Below, in pieces: positions 18,597 through 26,074 of a stretch of 64,000 nt of DNA. Source of the DNA: an uncultured Lachnospiraceae bacterium (GTDB lineage: Bacteria > Bacillota > Clostridia > Lachnospirales > Lachnospiraceae); assembly GCA_947165275.1 (NCBI GenBank), contig CAMUZQ010000002.1:39414-103413 (forward strand), given 5' to 3'. Below the pieces are notes generated by a model that searched no databases, was not told the origin of the DNA, and worked only from the letters and a program-made list of their open reading frames with translations. Positions within the stretch are counted from its first letter, which is position 1. Each line of letters opens with the position of its first letter. The translations under genes were made by a program, and so were the position numbers.

Positions 18597-20021
18597 ATGT
18601 CAGATTATAGGCAGTATAACGATAGTGTTGATATCAGGCTTGTGATACGTTCTATATATAAGCATAGAAAGATTGTTTTAATAATTGCCATAGCGTTAGC
18701 TGTTATATTTCCTGTATTTAAGTATAAAACCGACCCGCCGGTCGCAGAGAATATCGAAGGCTCAGCAGGATCGGATCCAGTAGCTCCCGCGGAGACTGCT
18801 AATAGTGTGCCGGATACTCCTGAAATCAGGAATCTAAGGGCGGAATTGAATACTCTTTCGAATAATAAGGCCAAACTTGAGAATTATCTTGCTGAGATCG
18901 AAGAGCAGTACACCCAGTTAAAGGAGGAAAAGAGTCGTCTGGATGAACATAAGAAAAGTTCTATGCTCATGAAAATAGACCCCTACAATGTGAACAGGGC
19001 TTTAAGGGTTTACAGGATCACAAACAAAGAAGGAGCTGAACCCCTTAAGGATGATGTCCTAAACAGAATCGTTGCCTCATATGCAGCAAGCGCTGCTGCG
19101 GCTAATGCAGATGCAAATGAGACCCTTATTGCGGAGCCGAATATCCTGGTATTTGAAGCAAAGGCTGACGGGAATACCATAACACTTAGAGCTACAGCAC
19201 CGGATAAGGCTACAGCAGATAAATATATAAAGAATGGTGCTGATGCGATTGAAAAATCGAAAGCAGGGATCGAGTCAGGATATGGAAGCCATGAGATAAC
19301 CATGATCGATGATAAATCTTATACGGAAACAGACGAGAATCTGAAAAAAGTGCAGGAAGCGTATGATGATGCAAAAATAACAGCGCTAAATGGTGTAGAA
19401 GATAAAATACAGTCTTTAAATGCCAGCCTTTATACGATCAGTACACAGATGCGTGGGACGGAGGATGCGCTCGGAAAAGCAATGAATCCCCCTGCCGTGG
19501 AGGATACTTCTGAAGAAGAGAATCTTGAGGAGGATAAGGGAACAACGCCGGCAGATATGGTAATATGGGCAATTCTCGGTTTTGTATTGGGTATGCTGTT
19601 CCCTTCATTGTATTATGGATTTGTATACATAATGGCAGATACGATAAGATGCGACGATGAGATCATTGACAGATACGGGGTCAGGGTGATAGGCTCGTAT
19701 GCTGATAAAGAGACTTCTCCTGCGGTATCGGCTGTTATAGAGACCCTTCTGGGTGCTGATAAAGAGGTTCTGCTTTTGAGCACTTTAGGTGCAGGAGAGT
19801 GTGATAAGGTTGCTGAAGTTCTCAGAGAAAACATCAAAGATATCAATATCTTAAGCGGTGGAGATATCAGAAGGGATGCAGAAGGGGTTAAATTGTTGAA
19901 TAAAAAAGGAAAGATCATACTGCTGGAGCAAAAGGATAAATCTTCCGTGAATGGTATCCGGTATGAGGTAGACATAGTCAGGACATCGGGATCAGATATT
20001 ATAGGATGTTTAGTTTCTTAA
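18597..20021 (+). CDS. Wzz/YveK-type chain-length protein 1 with degenerate kinase-like tail
   Basis: The protein (474 residues from ATG 18597; an in-frame ATG at 18576 would add seven) has a transmembrane segment near residues 29-48, a long coiled-coil-rich extracytoplasmic part, and a second transmembrane segment near 320-345, the layout of polysaccharide co-polymerases that set chain length. The cytoplasmic tail resembles the Rossmann fold of BY-type tyrosine kinases (EVLLLSTLG near the start, IIGCLVS at the end). The Walker A segment reads STLGAGECDKV instead of the expected GEGKS/T, so ATP binding is doubtful. No separate CpsD/YwqD kinase or CpsB phosphatase is encoded nearby. The stop overlaps the next gene by 16 bases. 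Confidence 0.8.
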   Translation: MSDYRQYNDSVDIRLVIRSIYKHRKIVLIIAIALAVIFPVFKYKTDPPVAENIEGSAGSDPVAPAETANSVPDTPEIRNLRAELNTLSNNKAKLENYLAEIEEQYTQLKEEKSRLDEHKKSSMLMKIDPYNVNRALRVYRITNKEGAEPLKDDVLNRIVASYAASAAAANADANETLIAEPNILVFEAKADGNTITLRATAPDKATADKYIKNGADAIEKSKAGIESGYGSHEITMIDDKSYTETDENLKKVQEAYDDAKITALNGVEDKIQSLNASLYTISTQMRGTEDALGKAMNPPAVEDTSEEENLEEDKGTTPADMVIWAILGFVLGMLFPSLYYGFVYIMADTIRCDDEIIDRYGVRVIGSYADKETSPAVSAVIETLLGADKEVLLLSTLGAGECDKVAEVLRENIKDINILSGGDIRRDAEGVKLLNKKGKIILLEQKDKSSVNGIRYEVDIVRTSGSDIIGCLVS

Positions 20022-21298
20022 TTATGAGAGCGGAGGAAAAAAGCAGCAGATTTATACTTCATGATCTCAATATAAATATATCCAGAGTTGACTTGAACGA
20101 ATATCTTTATATTATCGCATTGTTCATGTTTGAAGCTGGATCGATAATGGAGCTGACTTTTTTTACATATCAAAACAGGGCATTTCCTTTATTGATAAAG
20201 CTTGTCCGTTATCTGGCATATTTTATCTGTCTGATATGTCTTTATTATAAGAAAACAGAAATAAACAGATTATTTGCCATGATCCTTTTTGTCAGTCCCT
20301 TCTTGCTTAGTTACGTAGGCAGCCATAATCAGACCATGGTTTTATATTCTATATTGTTTATTGCAGCAGCAGGAGTATCATCTGAGAAAATAGTAAAATG
20401 TGCAGTATATGTCCAGGGGGCAGCGCTGATAGTATTTCCTTTATTGAGTCAATTAGGGGTAGTAATGGATTATGTTTATGATCCCTCTGAGAGAGAAAGA
20501 CATTGTTTGGGCTTTTTGTATACAACATTTGCCCCCATCCTGTTGTTTCATTTTGCTTTAGGGGTAGTTTTCTTAATGAGAAGACGTATCAGTGTCATTG
20601 TATTATTACTATTAGAGGCTGTGAATTATTATTTTTATGTAATGACAGATACAGCGATGACATTTTACACTCTGACACTGTTCCTGTTCATCCTGCTTAT
20701 GTACAGACTGGCAGGAGAACACAAACATGTTTCACCCGGATTAAAGTGTTTTTTTCTTTTTTACCCGGCCATCATGATGGCGGTATCCGTTGCTGTCGTT
20801 ATGATGTTTGATCCTGAGGATAAATGGTGGTTGTCTTTTAATGAAATGGTTCATCACAGGATCGCACTTGGCTATTTTGGCATGAAGAAATATGGTGTTA
20901 GTCTGTTTGGAAAAGAGATTGAGTGGATTGGAACAGCCGTAGCCGGAGGAGAAATTGCCGGGGATTATAATTATGTGGATTCTTCTTATATGCAGCTGCT
21001 ATATAATTACGGAGTGTTTTTCATTACAGCAGTATTGATCATATATGTAGTATTGATATATATATCCATTAAAAATGACGATTTTGTATTATGTATTATA
21101 TATCTGGCAATATTGACACTGGCCTTGTCTGAACCAAGGCTAATGCATCTGACTTTCAATTGTTTTCCGCTGCTGCTGTTTTCTGCAATACCGATGTGCA
21201 GGGATAACCGATTTGGAGCGGGTATGGTAAGTACAGAAACCTTAATGAAACAAATGGATAAGGACAAGGATCTTAGTATTGGTAATGAGTGCACATAA
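20006..21298 (+). CDS. Polytopic membrane protein, Wzy-like polymerase candidate 2
   Basis: This 430-residue protein has about ten to eleven hydrophobic segments and a central extracytoplasmic loop (region around MVHHRIALGYFGMKKYGVSLFGKEIEWIG). A motif of the type 'hydrophobic...VDSSYMQLLYNYG' near residue 320 is common in Wzy/O-antigen-ligase-like proteins of Gram-positive capsule loci. It follows the chain-length protein directly, as expected for a polymerase partner. ATG 20024 is an alternative start. Polymerase function is inferred from topology and context. Confidence 0.65.
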   Translation: MFSFLIMRAEEKSSRFILHDLNINISRVDLNEYLYIIALFMFEAGSIMELTFFTYQNRAFPLLIKLVRYLAYFICLICLYYKKTEINRLFAMILFVSPFLLSYVGSHNQTMVLYSILFIAAAGVSSEKIVKCAVYVQGAALIVFPLLSQLGVVMDYVYDPSERERHCLGFLYTTFAPILLFHFALGVVFLMRRRISVIVLLLLEAVNYYFYVMTDTAMTFYTLTLFLFILLMYRLAGEHKHVSPGLKCFFLFYPAIMMAVSVAVVMMFDPEDKWWLSFNEMVHHRIALGYFGMKKYGVSLFGKEIEWIGTAVAGGEIAGDYNYVDSSYMQLLYNYGVFFITAVLIIYVVLIYISIKNDDFVLCIIYLAILTLALSEPRLMHLTFNCFPLLLFSAIPMCRDNRFGAGMVSTETLMKQMDKDKDLSIGNECT

Positions 21299-22388
21299 AG
21301 CTTGGTTTATATCTGAAACCAACCAGCCGGATGCCTTAAAAAAGACAGCGGGAGTCAAGGCCAGAGTGGATGCAGAAAGAGTATTCCTGGAGGAGGGATT
21401 AAACCCCGTCAATATAGGCACAGACGAGAGGAGCGGACTTTCTTATATTAAGAAGATAATCTGGCATTTCAGAGCAAGATTGCTTTGGGAATCAAAAACA
21501 AAATGCTTAAAATCCGGTGATATTCTTTTTTGTCAGTTCCCACTTTCTGATCATACAGTTTTTTTATCAGGAGTATTCAAAAAATTAAAGAACAGAGGCG
21601 TAAAAATAGTTGCGTTAATTCATGATCTGGACTTATTTCGGACAGCTATTCGAAATTCAGGGACTGATCCATTGGAGAGATTTCGTATCCGATTGGAAAG
21701 CAGACAGCTTCGATATATGAAATACTTCATAACACACAACGAGAAAATGAATGATTTTATGATCCGGCATGGGTTTGAGAAGGAAAACCTGATCACATTA
21801 GGATTGTTTGATTATTTATATGATGCAAATATAGGCATGGACACCGAAGGGAGAATAGGAAAAGATAAGCCTGTGATCATTGCAGGGGCGCTAAGACCGT
21901 ATAAAGCCGGTTATGTTTATAAATTGCCGGGATCACAGGACTTTGCGTTATATGGAGTAGGTTATACAGGAGATACATCAGGAAATGCAGACTACAGAGG
22001 GGCATTCGAACCGGAGGAATTGCCTTTTGCCTTAAGTGGCAGCTTCGGGCTTGTATGGGATGGCAATTCAACGGAGACATGCGAAGGAGTATTTGGAGAA
22101 TACTTGAGGATCAATAATCCACATAAAGTTTCTCTATATCTGGCGTCAGGTATTCCTGTTATAATATGGGAAGAGGCAGCCCTGGCAGCTTTTATTGAAA
22201 AGGAAAAATGCGGGTTTTCGGTAAAAAGACTGGAGGACATTTCCTATCAGATAAGCCACATATCTGATGAGGAGTACGAAGAGATGTGTCGAAATGCTAA
22301 ACGGGTGGGAGAGAATCTGAGAACGGGGATGTATTTAAAAAAAGCGGTTTCAGAGGCGATGGAAAAGATAGGCAACGAGGGCTGTTAA
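21279..22388 (+). CDS. Gtf3-like sugar transferase 1
   Basis: This 369-residue protein matches the galactofuranosyl/Gtf3-like transferase type: N-terminal AWFISETNQPDALKKTAGVKARVDAE, a central IVALIHDLD, and LVWDGNSTETCEGVFGEYLRINNPHK near the C-terminal nucleotide-binding half. It probably adds a hexose to a lipid- or protein-linked glycan in the cytoplasm. Either TTG 21279 (with AAGGA eight bases upstream) or ATG 21285 is the start. It is a clear paralog of the protein at 24493 (same NNPHK and SGIPVI motifs), with two other glycosyltransferases between them. Confidence 0.75.
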   Translation: MVMSAHKAWFISETNQPDALKKTAGVKARVDAERVFLEEGLNPVNIGTDERSGLSYIKKIIWHFRARLLWESKTKCLKSGDILFCQFPLSDHTVFLSGVFKKLKNRGVKIVALIHDLDLFRTAIRNSGTDPLERFRIRLESRQLRYMKYFITHNEKMNDFMIRHGFEKENLITLGLFDYLYDANIGMDTEGRIGKDKPVIIAGALRPYKAGYVYKLPGSQDFALYGVGYTGDTSGNADYRGAFEPEELPFALSGSFGLVWDGNSTETCEGVFGEYLRINNPHKVSLYLASGIPVIIWEEAALAAFIEKEKCGFSVKRLEDISYQISHISDEEYEEMCRNAKRVGENLRTGMYLKKAVSEAMEKIGNEGC

Positions 22389-22412
22389 AATACAGCAGAT
22401 CAAGGGTATCAT

Positions 22413-23495
22413 ATGAAAAGATATGTCATAAATGGGTTGTTTATGTGCGAAAGGGTGTCAGGCATTCAGAGATATGCTGTAGAGATCCTGAAAAGGATAG
22501 ACAGGATGGTATCTCAGTCGGATATAAAAATGGTTTTGCTTATACCCTTTCAACCGGTAGAGACCTGGAGACCTGCAAATATACGCGTAGTAGAATTAAA
22601 AAGAAAGTTTAATACATTGAACAAGCATATGTGGTATCTTTATGAATTACCGGGGTATGCTTTGAGAAATAAGGCTGTTACCATTAATATGTGCAATATG
22701 GCACCTGTTTCAGACTCCGGTATAGTTTGTATACATGATATAATGTATTTGACACATCCTGAGTTTTTTTCTTTGAGGAAAAGAATAGTCCCTTGTTTTT
22801 ATTACCATTTCGAAACCAGACATTATAGGAAAGTAGTAACTGTTTCCGAATACACGAAAAGAACCTTAAACGAAAAATACAATATACCCAGTGAAGATAT
22901 TGAAGTCATAGGAAATGGCTGGGAGCATATGGAATCCATCAAAGAAGATGACAGCATACTGAAAAGACTGAATTTGAAAAAAGACGGATATTATATTGCA
23001 TTAGGGAATATTTACCCTCATAAGAATCTAAAATGGGTATTAGAAGAAGCTTCGGTTAATCCGGAGGATTTTTTTGTGATAGTGGGGCAAAAAATGACAG
23101 GGATATCATTAGATGGATATGAGGTCAAAAAGAGACAAAACGTATTGTTTACGGGTTATGTTAGTGATGAAGAGAATAAAACACTCCTGAAGAATGCAAA
23201 AGCACTATTGTTCCCATCGTATAGTGAGGGATTTGGCATACCGCCTTTGGAAATGCTGGCTCTGGGTAAGCCTGCTGTGATTTCTGACAGGACGTGTCTC
23301 CCGGAAATATATGGAGATTCTGTTTGCTATATCGATCCTGATAAAAATGATTATATATTAGGAAACCTGAAGCTCTCGACAGAAAATGCGAAGAAGGTAT
23401 TGGATGCAAACAGCTGGGATATAGCAGCACAGAAGTGGATGAGCTTATTAACAGAATACGATACAGCACAAACGAAAAACCAGAGGGGGGATTAG
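22413..23495 (+). CDS. Family 4 glycosyltransferase
   Basis: This 360-residue GT-B protein has the GT4 signature in its C-terminal half: FPSYSEGFGIPPLEMLALGKPAV, with the E(x7)E nucleotide-sugar motif. The N-terminal half includes SGIQRYAVEILKRID. It transfers a sugar with retention, using a nucleotide-sugar donor. It sits between two Gtf3-like and one GT2 gene in the same forward run, so it likely adds one residue of the first repeat unit. Confidence 0.88.
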   Translation: MKRYVINGLFMCERVSGIQRYAVEILKRIDRMVSQSDIKMVLLIPFQPVETWRPANIRVVELKRKFNTLNKHMWYLYELPGYALRNKAVTINMCNMAPVSDSGIVCIHDIMYLTHPEFFSLRKRIVPCFYYHFETRHYRKVVTVSEYTKRTLNEKYNIPSEDIEVIGNGWEHMESIKEDDSILKRLNLKKDGYYIALGNIYPHKNLKWVLEEASVNPEDFFVIVGQKMTGISLDGYEVKKRQNVLFTGYVSDEENKTLLKNAKALLFPSYSEGFGIPPLEMLALGKPAVISDRTCLPEIYGDSVCYIDPDKNDYILGNLKLSTENAKKVLDANSWDIAAQKWMSLLTEYDTAQTKNQRGD

Positions 23496-23497
23496 AT

Positions 23498-24460
23498 ATG
23501 TCATCGTCAGGCAATGAAGAGACTCCATCAGTATCAATTGTAATGACTACATTTAATGGAAAAAAAAACTTAATAGAACAGCTTGATTCAATACGGCTTC
23601 AGGAGAAAGCGGAATTTGAAGTAATAATTAAAGATGATTGTTCCGTTGATAATACAGTTGGTATTATCAACGATTATATAAAAAAATACAGGCTTGATAA
23701 TATTAAGCTTTTTGTAAATAAATGCAATATAGGCTTTAGGGAAAACTTTATATCGGCTATAGAGAATTCATCAGGTGATTTGATCTTTCTCTGTGACCAG
23801 GATGATATATGGAGATCAGATAAGATAGAGAAAATGACTGAAGCCATGATCCGCTTTTCAGAGATAGATTTATTAGCATGCGGTTTTACTGAGCTTGTAG
23901 AGGATGGAGGAATAAAAAACAGGATACAATGCAAGACAGTGAAATATGACGAAAGCGGATCGATCCGTAAGGTTGCGGAACCGGACAATTTATTAGAGGT
24001 TCCGTATCCAGGGTGTACATATTGTGTCAGAAGGACATTTTATGACAGATGCAAAAAGTATTGGCTTAAAACATGTCCTCATGACGCTTTTTTATGGAGA
24101 AGCGCAGAAGTGATGAATACGGCCTATGTATATGATTTGGAGCTGATGATCTGGAGAAAGCATGGAGAGAGCAGTTGGAATATAGAAAATAGGAAGGATT
24201 CCGGATCGACAGATATAAAATGGAGAAATGCAGAAGAGGCAGAGTTGAAGATGCTTTTGAATTACGCTAAAAACGAAGTGTCCGATAATGTTGGGATCAA
24301 AAAAAAGATAGTAAATAATCTGGAATGGGTAAGGCTGAGAAAAAAACTGATACAGCAAAAAGATATCAGATCCGGTCTGAGACTTATAAGGCATCTGAAT
24401 CTCTATCCAAGATTCAGAACATATATCAGGGATTGGGTCGTTGCTTTTTCCGCCAGATAG
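23498..24460 (+). CDS. Family 2 glycosyltransferase
   Basis: This 320-residue GT-A protein has VSIVMTTFNG at the N-terminus, KDDCSVDNT (the DDxS motif) and LCDQDDIW (the DxD-type metal motif), typical of rhamnosyl- and related GT2 enzymes. ATG 23498 is preceded by GAGGGGGA; the longer frame from 23435 overlaps the previous gene and is not needed. The donor sugar is not predictable by eye. Confidence 0.88.
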   Translation: MSSSGNEETPSVSIVMTTFNGKKNLIEQLDSIRLQEKAEFEVIIKDDCSVDNTVGIINDYIKKYRLDNIKLFVNKCNIGFRENFISAIENSSGDLIFLCDQDDIWRSDKIEKMTEAMIRFSEIDLLACGFTELVEDGGIKNRIQCKTVKYDESGSIRKVAEPDNLLEVPYPGCTYCVRRTFYDRCKKYWLKTCPHDAFLWRSAEVMNTAYVYDLELMIWRKHGESSWNIENRKDSGSTDIKWRNAEEAELKMLLNYAKNEVSDNVGIKKKIVNNLEWVRLRKKLIQQKDIRSGLRLIRHLNLYPRFRTYIRDWVVAFSAR

Positions 24461-24492
24461 GTCACAGAGTCGGTATTTTTCGGAGGAAGAAT

Positions 24493-25584
24493 ATGAAAAT
24501 ATGGTATATTTCCGAGAGCGGACATCCAGAGTGGATGAAAAAATCAGCCGGTGTTAAGGCCAGAGATGATGCTGAGGAGATATTCAGACGTCGTTTTGAT
24601 GCAATCAATATAAAATACAGAGAGCGTAAGAATCTGTCCTTCATATATAAAATCCTGGAACATTTCAGGACAGCAGGAGAGTGGAGGAGAGGACTTGACA
24701 TGGCAGGAGCCGGGGATATAGTGTTTATCCAGTATCCGTTTCAGGTTCATTCTATATTCCTTCCGCTTCTTTTCATGTCCCTTAAACTGAAAAAGATAAA
24801 AACTATAGCCTTGGTACATGATATTGACAGCATAAGAAATGGAGATCAACCGCTTAAGATAAGGGCGCGGTACAGACTGGAGGAGAGTTCTTTACGAATA
24901 TTTGATTTTTTGATCGTTCATAATGATACAATGTCAAGTATTATGGAGAATGCGGGAATTTCGCGAAAAAAACTTATCCCGCTGGGAATATTTGATTACC
25001 TTGTTGACGGTCCATACAGAACATCCAGGGAAAGAACAAAGGATATGCCCATCATAATTGCAGGAATGCTGGCCAGACCCAAATCAGGGTATATTTATGA
25101 TTTTCCCAAGGCAATCGGTTTGAATCTCTATGGCATAAACTACGAAGGAAGCGATAATAAATACATTGCCTATAAAGGAGCGTATGAGCCTGATGAGCTT
25201 CCTGATATTATGGAAGGGAGCTTCGGATTAGTTTGGGATGGTGAATCCATACATAAGTGCAGCGGATTATTTGGGAGGTATATGAGGATGAACAATCCTC
25301 ATAAGACGTCATTATATCTGGCAGCCGGAATTCCGGTGATAACATGGAAAAAGGCAGCAGTTTCAAGTTATATAGAAAATGAAGGCTGCGGTTTTACGGT
25401 TAAAAGCTTAAGTGAACTCGGGAAATATCTGGCTGCCTTAACAGATGATGATTATATGAAAATGAAGGAAAACGCGATCACTGCAGGTGAAAAGATACGA
25501 TCGGGATATTACCTCGATACAGCAATAAACGAAGCAGTTAAAAGAGCCCGGATGAACAGGAGGAGTCTTTGTGAAAACTCATAA
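24493..25584 (+). CDS. Gtf3-like sugar transferase 2
   Basis: This 363-residue paralog of the 21279 product has KIWYISESGHPEWMKKSAGVKARDDAEE, IALVHDIDSIR and LVWDGESIHKCSGLFGRYMRMNNPHK. ATG 24493 follows GGAGGA at 24482 and aligns with the paralog's start; the 56 residues upstream in the same frame overlap the GT2 gene and are not conserved. It likely acts on the same oligosaccharide as its paralog, perhaps adding a different hexose. The specificity is not readable. Confidence 0.78.
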   Translation: MKIWYISESGHPEWMKKSAGVKARDDAEEIFRRRFDAINIKYRERKNLSFIYKILEHFRTAGEWRRGLDMAGAGDIVFIQYPFQVHSIFLPLLFMSLKLKKIKTIALVHDIDSIRNGDQPLKIRARYRLEESSLRIFDFLIVHNDTMSSIMENAGISRKKLIPLGIFDYLVDGPYRTSRERTKDMPIIIAGMLARPKSGYIYDFPKAIGLNLYGINYEGSDNKYIAYKGAYEPDELPDIMEGSFGLVWDGESIHKCSGLFGRYMRMNNPHKTSLYLAAGIPVITWKKAAVSSYIENEGCGFTVKSLSELGKYLAALTDDDYMKMKENAITAGEKIRSGYYLDTAINEAVKRARMNRRSLCENS

Positions 25585-26074
25585 TTCACAAAGGGGTGTA
25601 TGTTTTTATATTTGGATGACGCTTACCGTTATTTGGTTTTGTCTGATCACTTTTTTGTCTCATCAGGATGGTATCCGTTCGACCGCATTCACTTTTACCA
25701 TAGTAGACAGATCTGTGACATTGAGAGAATTTTTCGGTGAAGATATAGATCTTAATGAAGATGAGCGGTGGTCTGTAAACATGCTGTATCGTAAGGCGGC
25801 TCATATAGGGGCTTTTTCTGTATTATCTTTTCTTGTGTTTATGACACTTACAACAGGAGGTTTAATAGTATATCCCGGAGGAGCTTTCTGCGTGGTGTGG
25901 TCGGTCCTGGATGAGCTTACTAAATTTCTTAGTGCCGGAAGGCATGCTGAGTTGCTTGATATTTTTTTGAATTTGATCGGGACAGCACTGGGAGTACTGA
26001 TCTTTATGATTTTTATGCGATTTAAACCGGTTGGAAAAAAGGATACAGATATTCAGAGGGTGTGGAAGAAGTGA
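25571..26074 (+). CDS. VanZ family membrane protein
   Basis: This 167-residue protein with four hydrophobic segments has the VanZ core FLSHQDG...RKAAHIGAFSVLSF...DELTKFLSAGRHAELLDIFLNLIGTALG. VanZ proteins occur in glycopeptide resistance clusters and, far more often, in polysaccharide loci, where the role is undefined. GTG 25571 overlaps the preceding gene's end and has AGGAG upstream. The end overlaps the next gene by 13 bases. Nothing indicates vancomycin resistance genes here. Confidence 0.85.
   Translation: MKTHNSQRGVCFYIWMTLTVIWFCLITFLSHQDGIRSTAFTFTIVDRSVTLREFFGEDIDLNEDERWSVNMLYRKAAHIGAFSVLSFLVFMTLTTGGLIVYPGGAFCVVWSVLDELTKFLSAGRHAELLDIFLNLIGTALGVLIFMIFMRFKPVGKKDTDIQRVWKK

Noticed and set aside
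25571..26074. VanZ as evidence of a glycopeptide resistance cluster
   Set aside because: No vanHAX, vanRS or related genes are present. VanZ-family proteins are common in polysaccharide loci.
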